Program-made: the position numbers and the translations under genes | Notes under the pieces: model-generated | What the model saw: the letters and a program-made list of their open reading frames with translations, nothing else | Told to the model about the DNA's origin: nothing | Databases searched by the model: none | DNA from: Nereocystis luetkeana | Lineage: Eukaryota > Sar > Phaeophyceae > Laminariales > Laminariaceae | Reading direction: 5' to 3' | Length of the DNA stretch: 64,000 bases | Assembly: GCA_031213475.1 (NCBI GenBank) | Contig: JARUPZ010000017.1 | Location: forward strand, 4,708,849-4,772,848 | Part shown: one piece after another, positions 54,309 through 63,535 of the stretch | Position numbering within the stretch: the stretch's first letter is position 1 | Layout: each line of letters begins with the position of its first letter

Positions 54309-55074
54309 GCTCCTTAAGGACATCGGCCTTTTTGATTCCGCCGGACTCTCCGCCGCGGCTGCGGGGGTGGGGGGCCAGCCGGAACCCGTCCCCGGGAACA
54401 ACAATACCGCCTCTCCCTATTTACGTGGCGGCTCGCCTGGCCTTAGCACCAGCGGTGGCGCTGGTGCTGGTGGTGGGGGCGGGGGCGGTAGAGGGATGCC
54501 GAACGCTGGCGGAGCTGGCACCAACCTTGCAGGGGCGGGGGCGGGGGCGGCGGCGGCGGCGGGGGTTGCTGGCGGAATTACTGGCGGTGGTGGTGGCGAG
54601 GGGATGCGATCATCTCGTCCCCCCCCCGGTATGCCTCCTGCTAGCTCGGCTATCTCTCCCCCTCCTCCGTCCGGTACCGCTACGGCTACCGCCAGCCCTG
54701 CCGGCACCGGTACCGCGGCAGGTGCCGACTCCGCGGCTAAGGCCTCCCCGGAGCACCACGAGGACATGGTCAACTACCTGACCAACGTCCTAGCGTTCCC
54801 CAAAGTCGACGCCCTGCAGGCGCTATCGAACACCTCTGGGACGGACCTCGCCGAGGCCCTGGACTACCTATGCCTGCACACGGATGATGCAGGGCTGAAG
54901 CGGGGGTTTCGTAGGGGAATTGGCGGCGGGGGTGGGGGTGGGCGTGGGGGTGGGGGAGGGGGGAAGAGTGCTTCTGGAGGTGGTGGCAGGGGGGGGGGTA
55001 CGGGGGCTGGCAGGGCAGGGGCGGGGGGGGGGAAGCGGAAAGTTTTAACGGGGTCTGTGGGTGCGACGCTCGAG
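54309..55074 (+). CDS. DExH RNA helicase, exon 3 (DHX29-type UBA-like domain)
   Basis: The acceptor is the first AG (54307-54308) after a C/T-rich tract; phase 2 joins 'NVFR' to 'LLKDIGLFDSAG'. A Gly/Ala/Pro-rich linker of about 130 residues follows. Then comes 'MVNYLTNVLAFPKVDALQAL' and 'GTDLAEALDYLCLHTDDA' (54751-54903). This is the helical UBA-like module with the A-L-D-W/Y-L-C-L-H signature found in DHX29 and fungal Ylr419w. It is followed by another Gly-rich stretch. The donor at CTCGAG/GTGAGC (55075) is phase 0 and agrees with the next exon. A second good donor (GTGAGTAAG, 55122) would be phase 2 and does not. DHX29-type proteins act on structured mRNAs in translation; the role here is by family only. 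Confidence 0.85.
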
Positions 55075-55261
55075 GTGAGCGAGGAGGGAGGGGGGGGGGC
55101 GCGGTCGAGGTTTGTGCTGCTGTGAGTAAGTAAGGGTGTTCGTTCATCGGTGTGTTTTGTTTTGTTCGAGGCGTGTCACGATAGGAGTGCACCTTGCGTG
55201 TCCTTGCATGTCCTTGCATGTCCTAGGCTTCACCCGATGACCAATCCGATAGCCTACTAAG

Positions 55262-55345
55262 AGTAGCTGTTGTTGTTGTTGTTGTTGTTCTCACATTGAC
55301 TGTCAAACGAAAAGGAGCCCGTGGTCACACCAAGGTGCTGGAACC
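55262..55345 (-). mobile_element. Short LINE 3' end, inverted, in helicase intron 3
   Basis: (TTG)n at 55268-55288, then TTCTCACATTGACTGTCAAA and GGAGCCCGTGGTCACACC, is the reverse of the LINE tail region. It is truncated to about 80 bp. Confidence 0.75.
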
Positions 55346-55405
55346 CTAGGAAGATCCGCAAAACCATAAAATATCGAAAGCCGGGTGCCTAAAAATACAC
55401 GCTAA

Positions 55406-56175
55406 GACCGTTTCCTATGAGGTTCGATTTTTGAGCTTCAGATTTTGACCTGGTCGCATTCCAGATGCGAACTTGGCAAATCGAAACAGCCTTCCTATGC
55501 GGAAACATCAGATTTATTGTGTGTGTAGAAATTCGAGCAAACGCCGAGACCAACTGTTGTTTTGTGGTTTGGCGCCGCGAGGAGAAGCGCTGGGTGCGCT
55601 GCCCTGCGCGTAGGACCCAAGCGTGCGAGCCAAGGCTGACTGCCTCTGGTCTGGCGGCAAAGAGACGTGGCGAGTGCGCTAGAGCCAACCGGTCTTGTAG
55701 TTTGTGCTCCATTTTGTGACTGACTGCTGCTGCTGTACAGCAGTGTAAGTCTACGAATACTCGTACGTATCCACGGAGAGGTGCGTGCCGAGTGCGCTTC
55801 TCCTGGTCTCTAGGCCCGAGCCCGCGCCAGGCGACTGTACTCCGGCCACGGAGGGACGGGCCGCCCGCCACCCGGGCTTCGGACGCGAAGCAACGTCGCT
55901 ATACAGCTGTGTCACTATCCAACTCATCGATCGCTGCTGCTATTTGCTGTCGTGGACAACATCTTGAATTTAGAGAGCATGCCATTTTTCGGTTTGAAAA
56001 TCTGATGACCCAGGTCCCAAAATCCGACGACTTGGGGCATCGGATTCTCAAGCAATCGAAAACATTCCGGTCGGGTTTTGCATGTCTGGACTGGCATAAA
56101 AAGGAGTCATTCGTTTTTTGAGATCGAAAAATGGAAATCTGACGCTCAAAACTCGAACCGCCTAGGAAACAGCCT
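55406..56175. mobile_element. 770-bp element with 40-bp terminal inverted repeats
   Basis: The left end GTTTCCTATGAGGTTCGATT then TTTGAGCTTCAGATTT matches, reversed, the right end AAATCTGACGCTCAAA then ACTCGAACCGCCTAGGAAAC, at about 34 of 43 positions. The interior has no recognisable transposase. It looks like a non-autonomous DNA transposon in helicase intron 3. No target duplication is evident. Confidence 0.7.
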
Positions 56176-56576
56176 ATCACTGTGATACGCGTATGGGCAT
56201 TCCAGCAATATCGGGTTCAGGGGCCTGGTCGGTCAGAAAATTAGCCTTGGGAGGCAAACAAGTACTCTCTCGATCGTAACATGGGTCGTTTGCTCTGCCC
56301 CCGCTGTTTGGTTCGTACGTTTGTTCGTTCGTTCGTTTTGTTTGTGTGTTTTCGTTCGTTTTGTTTGTTGTCTTGTCTTGTCTTGTTGCTCGTTTTGTTC
56401 GAGTGTTTCGCGCGCGCGCAAATTTTAGCCCGATGCCAAAAATGAGGCAGCCAGCTGCCAGCTATGAAAACTTGTTTCGATTTTTTTCTTGTTTATTATT
56501 GAGCCTGTTTTTGTGTGTGTGTGTGCTTCCCTGATATATGTTCGTTTTGTTTTTTGTCTAACTATCGAACGAGCAG

Positions 56577-56807
56577 GTCGCCAGCAGCGCCGACTGGAAG
56601 GTAGAACACCGCGTCCTCTCCCTGGTGAAAATGGGTTTCCCGAGGAAAGAGGCCGAAGTCGCCCTTTCCTCCTCCTCCTCGGGGGAGGTGATGGGACACG
56701 ATACTCTCTCCCTCCTGCTCGAGCCTCTCCGCCCCTCCCCCTCTTCGTGTGGCCTGGCCCGAGGGGGGGACCTTTCCTCTGACGGTTCCTTGACGAGGAC
56801 CGAAGAG
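56577..56807 (+). CDS. DExH RNA helicase, exon 4 (UBA domain)
   Basis: Acceptor GAACGAGCAG, phase 0. The peptide 'HRVLSLVKMGFPRKEAEVAL' has the M-G-F loop typical of ubiquitin-associated domains; it continues 'GHDTLSLLLEPLRP'. DHX57 carries a UBA at this place, just before RWD. The chosen donor (ACCGAAGAG then GTCTGT, 56808) is phase 0 as required, although GTCTGT is a poor donor. The end of this exon is repeated twice in the following 210 bp. Confidence 0.82.
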
Positions 56808-56865
56808 GTCTGTTTTTACACATACATACTTCATAGTATATAGGAGAGTCGATTTCTTTTTTGAG

Positions 56866-57020
56866 GGGTGGAAGATGAGAACTCTTCCTCTTGCCGTTCC
56901 TCGGCGAGGACCGGAGAGGTCGGTTGTTTTGAATCGTTTTTTTTTGGAGGACTGGACGAGGAGAACCTTTGCTCGGACCGTTCCTTGGCGAGGACCGAGA
57001 ATATCTGTTTTTATGCAAAA
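56866..57020 (+). pseudogene. Two decayed copies of the end of the UBA exon
   Basis: The real end CGGTTCCTTGACGAGGACCG (56783-56802) recurs as CCGTTCCTCGGCGAGGACCG (about 56897-56916) and CCGTTCCTTGGCGAGGACCG (about 56979-56998). Each is followed by a donor-like GAGGTC or its remnant and TGTTTT. In the same frame they read 'SCRSSARTGEVGCF' and 'CSDRSLARTENICFY' beside the real 'SSDGSLTRTEEVCFY'. Confidence 0.75.
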
Positions 57021-57604
57021 AAAAAAGTCCTTGAATTTTGGGGGGCGTAGAAGATGAGTAGGAGCAGGAAGAGGAGGAGGAGGGGGGGATGCAAATTGAG
57101 GTAGGATTGCCTTTGCTATCGGGAACATGATTGAGAGTCACATATGTACGAGACGAGCAGAACCAGCCCTACGCCTGAGCCCAAGCCTTTCGCCGATCAG
57201 ACCCTATCAACCACTGGTCAGCATTTGCTAGGTCCCGTTGGTCTGGCGCACTTCAAAAGTCGTGTGCTCCAACCGTAGTATCGAAACGTTGCCGAGCTCC
57301 GCTGGATAGATTGGGTAGGGGAGAGGGGATGGGAGGAGTCGGCGGGGGGGTTTCTTTGCGTGGCACCCGCTCGCTAAAAATATACCTGGTATATATATTT
57401 GCTCTATGGTGGGGGGCGTTGGAGGGCTTGTTGTTGTGGTCGAAGATGACATCGCATGCCGACAAAACCGCAAACCCGCCGAGGCGCCCCTTCCCCCCCC
57501 CTACGTATATTTTCCGCAGTTGACCCCCCCCCCCCCCCCCGCCCCCTTGTTTTGTGCCCCCGCGCCTGTTTCGTTTTGTTGTGGAACGCCCGTCTGTCTC
57601 TCAG

Positions 57605-57777
57605 GAGGTTGCCCTTCGCTCCATTTTCGGAGAAGAGGCGTTTCGAACGGTGGGGGGTGAGGGGGCGCTTCGCTGGGAGGTGGACACGCCGCTGGAGTTC
57701 GCTGGAGGAGGCGGCGGGAAGGGAGGGAGCGTTTCGAAGGATTCGACGGTCTCGTTCTTGTTCCAGAGGGGCCGAGT
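57605..57777 (+). CDS. DExH RNA helicase, exon 5 (first half of RWD domain)
   Basis: Acceptor CTGTCTCTCAG, phase 0. It starts 'EVALRSIFGEEAF', the E-x-x-A-L-x-S-I-F/C-G opening helix of RWD domains, and ends 'DSTVSFLFQRGRV'. The donor (GAGT then GTGAGT, 57778) is phase 2. It joins seamlessly to 'YPHEAPLV' of the exon at 60712, restoring the RWD core strand and Y-P-x-x-x-P motif. RWD domains mediate protein contacts. Confidence 0.88.
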
Positions 57778-58686
57778 GTGAGTCGAGGCTGCTGGGGCTT
57801 GTGCTAGTGCCTCCGCCGGCAACCGAGTGTTGGAAGACGTGCGCGCGCGCGCGCTCATTCGGAGATATGATCGAATCCCACCTCGTGATCGACGTACGGT
57901 AGATACCTCCCTCGAAGCGCCCCTTGGGGGCGTCGGAGGGGGGAAAAACTAGCTGGAAAAAAAAAAATGTGACGATTACGGTGAAACGGCCTCCACCGCC
58001 TGGTTGGGGGGTATATTCCCGATTCGGGCTCCCCTGGCTATACTTACGCATACGATGTGAGGGTCCTCTACATCCTTGACGGGGACGGGGTGTGCTGCGG
58101 TAGAGGTACTCTGTGGCACCTTAAGACCTCTGAGGCCTCCTGACAGACTTCTGAGGTCTCCTGACCTGAGGAGCTTTTCATTAGCTCAATACCCGCAGTG
58201 GGCCGTAAGTTGACTTTTGAGAAAAGATGAAGAGTGTAACCCGATCATCAACAGCACGATCTTTTTTTCTTTTCTTTCCTTTTTTTTCTTTTCTGTAAAA
58301 CACAAAAAAACGGTGTTCCGACGATGTTGGGTTAATAGAGGAAGCCCGTCGGTCAGAAATATTTTGGCCGAGAAATTAAATTAATAATTAAAATGGTGCC
58401 GCTATTTGTAGCACGCCTCCCTTGTACTACCTGGCGGCTCGCGCTGCCCTCAGGCGGCTGATATAATGTCGCATAAATGTATCGTTTGGTTTGGTCGATA
58501 TCTGGGCGACCCGAATAGGTTATTCTGTTGTTTTTTAGGCTTTAAGGAGGCCTTGAGGAGGGATTTAAGGAGGCCTTAAGGAGACCTTGAGGAGGCCTCA
58601 AGCAGACCTTGAGCTGGCCTTAAGGAGACCTTGAGGAGGCCTTAAGGAGACCTTGAGGAGCCTTTAAGGAGACTTTGAGGAGGCCT

Positions 58687-58740
58687 TAACCCCTTTTAGA
58701 ACCGCAGTCCCGTTTTGGGGACAAACCACTTGAAGTTAGA
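58687..58740. mobile_element. MITE-P half copy
   Basis: Left arm only: CCCCTTTTAGAACCGCAGTC to ACCACTTGAAGTTAGA, after which the minisatellite resumes. Confidence 0.85.
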
Positions 58741-58767
58741 GCCTTTAAGGAGACTTTGAGGAGGCCT

Positions 58768-58863
58768 TAACCCCTTTAGAACCGCAGTCCCGTTTTGGGG
58801 GCAAACTACTTGAAGTTAAAGTGGTTTGTCCCCAAAACGGGACTGCGGTTCTAAAAGGGTTAA
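58768..58863. mobile_element. MITE-P copy inside minisatellite
   Basis: CCCCTTTAGAACCGCAGTCC pairs with GGACTGCGGTTCTAAAAGGG as an almost perfect hairpin. Confidence 0.92.
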
Positions 58864-59542
58864 GAAGACCTTGAGGAGCCCTTAAGGAGACGTTGAGGAG
58901 GCCTTAAGGAGGCCTTAAGGAGGCCTTAAGGAGGCCTTAAGGAGGCCTTAAGGAGGCATTAAGGAGGCCTTAAGGAGGCATTAAGGAGGCATTAAGGAGA
59001 CCTTTTAGGAGCCCTTAAGGAGGCCTTGAGGAGGCCTTACGGAGACCTTGATGAGGCCTTAAGGAGGCCTTGACGTTTCTATTCCTGCTGTGAGGGTTCA
59101 AACGGTTGGGATTAGGGCCATGTTTAGGGTCCTGCACAGCGCAGCACAGGAAGGGTTCAGCCCGGAAGCACGGCAAGTGTGCATGCATCCGATGGAGTTG
59201 TTAGTGGGGATGCTGCTGTGGTCCAATGGGTGTTCCTTGGTTGATTTCCCCGGCAACGCTTGAGGTGTAGTAGGTTTTAAGGGTCGTATCCCGTTTACGA
59301 GTTCAGGAGTGCAGTCCGTCCCGCTGTGAGGATGAAGCGCTCGGGGTCAGAGTTAATTTTTTGGTACATGTACAGCAGCAGTCGCAGCTCTGAAAGGGAA
59401 AAGGGTGACTATCCGCGTTTTCCAGCTGGACACCCGTTATCTTGAACTTGGTCATCGATGCGATCAAACTTGGTGTCAAGTTGTCCTGCGCTTTGAAAGT
59501 GTGTGTTGTATCGGTTCTTGCCGTCGAGTTGTATTTGTCCAG

Positions 59543-59950
59543 GTGCCTGCCCCACACGAGGCGCCGCTGGTTCCGAGAACGAACGAGAGCCTCGCAGCAT
59601 CGACATTTTTTTTTTACATTACTCCTGTATTGATAGTATGTCTCGAGTGGTTGTCGCTGTGATCAAGTCAACATCGATGATATCAGATATTTTAGCCATT
59701 GTTACGAATCGATCGTTCCTTGTCGTCCAGGTGCCCTCATGCGGCGCTGTTGATTTTGAAAACGGAGGGGTCTTTGCCCCTAAAATATCGATTTATATAT
59801 ATGCCTGACTCACGTTCCTATCGACGGTGTGACGTGACTATCGACACAGCATTACAAGTAGTGGCAAAACTTCGGTGTCGATGCTCGCTCGTCGTCCAAG
59901 TGGCTGCACCGTCGGCTCTGGCAACAAAACAAACGACTTCGGCGCGGGAA
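59543..59950 (+). pseudogene. Two or three decayed copies of the start of the RWD exon 60712
   Basis: The copy at 59543 reads 'PHEAPLVPRTNESLA' beside the real 'PHEAPLVLITNESLP', with an AG acceptor before it. It is out of phase with exon 5 and degenerates after 'SLA'. The copy at 59731 keeps CTTGTCGTCCAGGTGCCCTC and GGGTCTTTGCCCC. A faint one at 59900 follows GCTCGTCGTCCAA. The real junction is CTTGTCGTCCAGGTATCCTC. Confidence 0.75.
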
Positions 59951-60277
59951 AAGAAAAATTGCCCGGAAAAAAAAAAAAAAAAAAGAAGCGGCGGCGGTTT
60001 CAGCAACGGCGGCCACTGCGTGATCGGGAGATGTAATTTTATGACTCCGAATGGTGTCCGAGGCACAATGGTTGAACGCGAGGGGGTCGTCCGAGACACC
60101 ATGGTTGAGCGCTGCATGTTCCCATCCTAGCCGTTGTGCTTGGTAACACCAGAAGACGTATCATCGGTTTGCCTGATCGCTATGATGCACCTCCCGACAC
60201 TCGGAAGGGATTGTGACAATCGATGTATTTTTCACGCTGCTATTATCAATAATAGCTATCGATAAAAGTGTCATTCA

Positions 60278-60372
60278 TGGGACTGCAGTCCCGTTTTTTT
60301 TTGGGGGGGGGGGGGAATAAGCCACTCCAAATTTAGGGCAGGTCGTCCCCCAAAACGGGACTGCAGTCATAA
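60278..60372. mobile_element. MITE-P copy in helicase intron 5
   Basis: TGGGACTGCAGTCCCGTTTT pairs with AAAACGGGACTGCAGTCATA. A G run lies in the left arm. Confidence 0.85.
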
Positions 60373-60711
60373 AAAAAAACCCCGATATTTGACACGAATC
60401 GGATTTTTTTGTTTCTGTTCCAGATTTGTTTCCTTTTTTTTTGTAGTTGTGTATGCTCGCACCAGGTCTATATAGTATATCCTTTCGGCGGATTGGTAAG
60501 ACATGGGAAATATCTCTTTTTCCTGCTGCTCTGCTGTAGGTGCAATGCACCTTGGTTCGACTCTACTGTAATTCCAAGCGATTTGTCCCCCGTGACGGAA
60601 GGGCAGTGCTGGACGAGGTTAAACCTCGGCGCCACGCTTCCACGTGCGCAGGTGTCGTGTGTTGACTTTTTTTTTTAAGCCTTTCGCTCCCACGTTTTTC
60701 TTGTCGTCCAG

Positions 60712-60814
60712 GTATCCTCACGAGGCACCTTTGGTTCTGATAACGAACGAGTCTTTGCCCCCGGGGTTGGCTCGGAAGCTCATGGAGGCGGCCAACGTAC
60801 GCGCGGCAACGATG
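60712..60814 (+). CDS. DExH RNA helicase, exon 6 (RWD domain, Y-P-x-x-P part)
   Basis: Acceptor CTTGTCGTCCAG, phase 2. It encodes 'YPHEAPLVLITNESLPPG' and 'LARKLMEAANVRAATM'. In DHX57 the matching stretch reads Y-P-x-x-A-P-L-V followed by N-E-N-L-P, so the assignment to RWD is firm. The donor after ATG (GTGGGT, 60815) is phase 0 and joins 'ATM' to 'AGSDPMVYRLL'. Confidence 0.9.
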
Positions 60815-61020
60815 GTGGGTGGTATTAATAGCAATACCGTTATCACACCGGGTGATAAGATAACACACCGTCTGGAACGAATTCCAAGCAGATTTACTCC
60901 GAATCAAGAAAGGGTGTACCTGGTAGTTCGCACACATACGATCGAAAAAAGTGGGCGGGTGACCCTAGAAAAGAGATCGTCTGTTAGATTATTCCGTAGT
61001 CTCGTTTCGCGGATCTCTCT

Positions 61021-61051
<31 letters not shown>
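61021..61051 (+). repeat. (CCG)n microsatellite
   Basis: About ten CCG units occur in helicase intron 6. Confidence 0.85.
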
Positions 61052-61052
<1 letters not shown>

Positions 61053-61371
61053 TTCCTTTCCTGGCGGTCTCTTCGCCTGGGGGTGAGCGTCGGCCTCGTC
61101 TCGTGATCGAGAGATTGAGCTTTGCGGTTCGTCGGAGAGGGTGCGGTATCTTGTCTCGCTTGTGATGGGGTGTGTGTTATCTTTATCACACGGGTGATAC
61201 ACGATTAGCACGGTAGTGTTGATAGTATTGGTCGTGTATTTGCTACACGTCGGACAATATTGAGGTGTTATACCTGGCAGATCAGTACCAGTAGGTCTCT
61301 CCTTACTGCTGTAGCTGTAAGCATGCAAATCCTGCACGATATCTCAGGACGGCAGGGGTTGGGACCCCGAT

Positions 61372-61716
61372 GATGATCTATCTGAAGATAGATCAAGATA
61401 GATCATCATATTTCCGGGGTTGTTCGTAGCAGCACTGGGGGGATGATCTATCTGTAGATAGATCAGATATATCATCATATTTCCGGGGTTGTTCGTAGCA
61501 GCACTGGGGGGATGATCTATTTTTGGGTAGATCAGATAGGTCATCATCTTCCCGGAGTTGTTCGTAGCAGCACTGGGGGGATGATCTATCTGTAGACAGA
61601 TAAGATAAATCTTCATATTCCCAGGGTTGTTCGTAGCAGCACTGGGAGGATGATCTATCTGTAGACAGATCAGATAGATCATCGTATTCCCGGGGTTGTT
61701 CGTAGCTGCACTGGGG
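61372..61716 (+). repeat. 69-bp tandem repeat, five units
   Basis: Units start at 61372, 61442, 61511, 61580 and 61649. Each reads GATGATCTATCTGTAGA... then TTCCCGGGGTTGTTCGTAGC and AGCACTGGGG. The AGATC part resembles repeat D, whose end (TCCTGCACGATATCTCAGG) lies just before the array. Confidence 0.92.
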
Positions 61717-61873
61717 GTAGTGGTCGAGTGGTGTGAAAGTAGTAGTTGTGGTATTGATAGTAGTAGTGATGGGGCCACAGAATCGTGGTACGCGGAGCAG
61801 TATCGTCGGTGCGTGGTAGCTGTACTAGTCACGAGTAGTTGTGAGTAGTATACAGCTAGTAGCAACAGTTGCA

Positions 61874-61992
61874 GTATTACGGGGGACCATAGTAAGTAGG
61901 ATAAGATATTGTTAGTATTGTAAAAATGGGTGAATACATACATTATATAGTTTTTTTTGTGTACCGTAGGTCCTTTTTACTATGCCCCCGGT
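61874..61992. mobile_element. MITE-T copy in helicase intron 6
   Basis: TATTACGGGGGACCATAGTA on the left; the right end TTTTTACTATGCCCCCGGTT is worn. Confidence 0.82.
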
Positions 61993-62262
61993 TGTAGTAG
62001 TAGGAGTAGTAATAGTAGGAGTAGTAGTAGTAGTAGTAGTGGTAGTAGTAGTAGTAGTGGTAGTAGTAGTAATAGTAGTAGTAGTAGTAGTGGTAGTAGT
62101 AGTAGTGGTAGTAGTAGCAGCAGTAGTAGTAGTAGTAGTAGTAGTAGCAGCAGTAGTAATGGTAGTAGTGGTAGTAGTAGTAGTAGTGGTAGCAGTAGTA
62201 GAAGTAATAGTAGTAATAGTAGGAGTAGTAGTAGTAGTAGTAGGAGTAGTAGTAGTAGTAGC

Positions 62263-62296
<34 letters not shown>

Positions 62297-62300
62297 TTAC
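61993..62300 (+). repeat. (TAG)n microsatellite
   Basis: About 300 bp of TAG/TGG/CAG/AAG triplets, mostly TAG. Val- and Ser-rich frames are artefacts. Confidence 0.95.
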
Positions 62301-62413
62301 GCGGAAATGTAGTAATCATGATCAAATTTGGTTATTTCACACAAGGGGGGGGGGGTAGGCATACAGTTTCGGGTCCAAAGCGGGCTCTGATTACTGCAGT
62401 AAAGCTAGGAGTA

Positions 62414-62536
62414 GTATTGCGGGGGACCATAGTTATTAATATTAATAGTAGGACCAAATAGTGTTAGTAAAAATGGTTATATATATAGGTTTTTATGTCT
62501 ACCATGGGTCCTATTAACTATGGTCCCCCGTAATAT
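62414..62536. mobile_element. MITE-T copy in helicase intron 6
   Basis: ATTGCGGGGGACCATAGTTA pairs with TTAACTATGGTCCCCCGTAA. ATTAATATTAATA is duplicated internally. Confidence 0.9.
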
Positions 62537-62672
62537 TAGCGGTGGTAGTTGTGGTGCTGGTTCACAGCAGTGGTGGGGGTGGTGGTGGCGTTGCGGTGGT
62601 GGTGGTGGTGGTAATCGTGGTGGCCATACTAGTCGTGTTTGGCAGCAGCAGCTGGTAACGGCAGTACTCGTA

Positions 62673-62767
62673 TTATTACGGGGGGCCATAGTTAACAGGA
62701 CCTATGGTATACATGAAAACCTATATGTTTAACCATTTTTACTAACAATATTTGGTCCTGTTAACCG
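62673..62767. mobile_element. MITE-T copy, right end truncated
   Basis: ATTATTACGGGGGGCCATAG on the left; it stops at TTGGTCCTGTTAACCG. Confidence 0.8.
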
Positions 62768-63094
62768 AAAGCAGAAGGACGGGGGGGCGGAACCCAAGAT
62801 GCACCCAAGAAAATCATGTATCCCCTTATTTTCACACATCAATTTTGGTCATGATCATCTCTGCGCTCCTCCGTACCAGGTATATAGCAGCAGCAGCAGC
62901 GGCAGTTAAATCAGCGTTACCAACAGTCCTCGCTTTTGCGGACACGACACGCCCAAATACAGCAGCACCAGCACCAGCACTAACACCAGCACCAGCAGCA
63001 ACACCAGCACCAGCAGCAGTAGTCACCCCCTTTCGCGTTTTTGCTTCCATGCATTCCACAATACAGTAACCCTTCCTTCTTCCTCTTTTTGCAG

Positions 63095-63220
63095 GCTGGT
63101 TCAGACCCGATGGTGTACCGCCTGCTAGGCTGGCTCCAGGAGGCGGCGGAGGGTTGCCATAAGGCGTTTCTGTCCGAGGCTAGGGAGAGGGAGGAACGTG
63201 TTGCCTCTGAAAAACGGGAG
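63095..63220 (+). CDS. DExH RNA helicase, exon 7 (end of RWD domain)
   Basis: Acceptor TCTTTTTGCAG, phase 0. 'AGSDPMVYRLLGWLQEAAEG' is the last RWD helix (DHX57 has S-E-P-V-V-Y-S-L at the same place). It is followed by a charged helix 'SEAREREERVASEKRE'. The donor GTGGGT at 63221 is phase 0. The remaining linker, the DExH core, HA2 and OB-fold must lie to the right of the window. Confidence 0.9.
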
Positions 63221-63337
63221 GTGGGTTTTGTGTCTTTGCCATGGTCAATGGGTGTGCCCTATACATAACTTTGCACTTTTTTTTTCGTTCTTCTTTTTTC
63301 TTTGGAGAGGTGTTGACGGGTCGGGGCAAACATCTTT

Positions 63338-63535
63338 CGGGTCGGGTCGGGTCGGGTCGGGTCTGATCTAGTCGAGTATGGGTGACCCAAGCCGGTCCAT
63401 CAGAGTTTGAAGACCTCCCTACCTGATCCGGCCCGACTCAACCCGACTCAACCCGACTCAACCCGACCCGACCCGACCCGACCCGACCCGACCCGACCCG
63501 ACCCGACCCGACCCGACCCGACCCGACCCGACCGG
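63338..63535. repeat. Inverted (CGGGT)n / (ACCCG)n arrays
   Basis: About six CGGGT units at 63338-63362 face about 20 ACCCG-type units at 63428-63530, so the RNA or single strand can fold back. The G-rich strand has GGG-TC spacing suited to G-quadruplexes. The array lies in helicase intron 7. Confidence 0.92.

Larger units (their letters stand above)
58530..59080 (+). repeat. Minisatellite of TTAAGGAGGCC units in helicase intron 5
   Basis: The 11-bp unit TTAAGGAGGCC, with variants TTAAGGAGACC and TTGAGGAGGCC, is repeated about 40 times and is most regular at 58895-58990. Each unit junction contains the palindrome AAGGCCTT. Two MITE-P copies sit inside it. Confidence 0.9.

Noticed and set aside
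55075..55125. Exon 3 of the helicase running to TGA 55123 as the true C-terminus
   Set aside because: The phase-0 donor at 55075 joins it to a UBA-RWD series that belongs to the same protein family, so the TGA is intronic.
61372..61716. CRISPR-like array
   Set aside because: Units are contiguous 69-bp repeats with no unique spacers, in an intron of a eukaryotic gene.
61982..62461. Poly-Val or poly-Ser protein
   Set aside because: They are products of the (TAG)n microsatellite.
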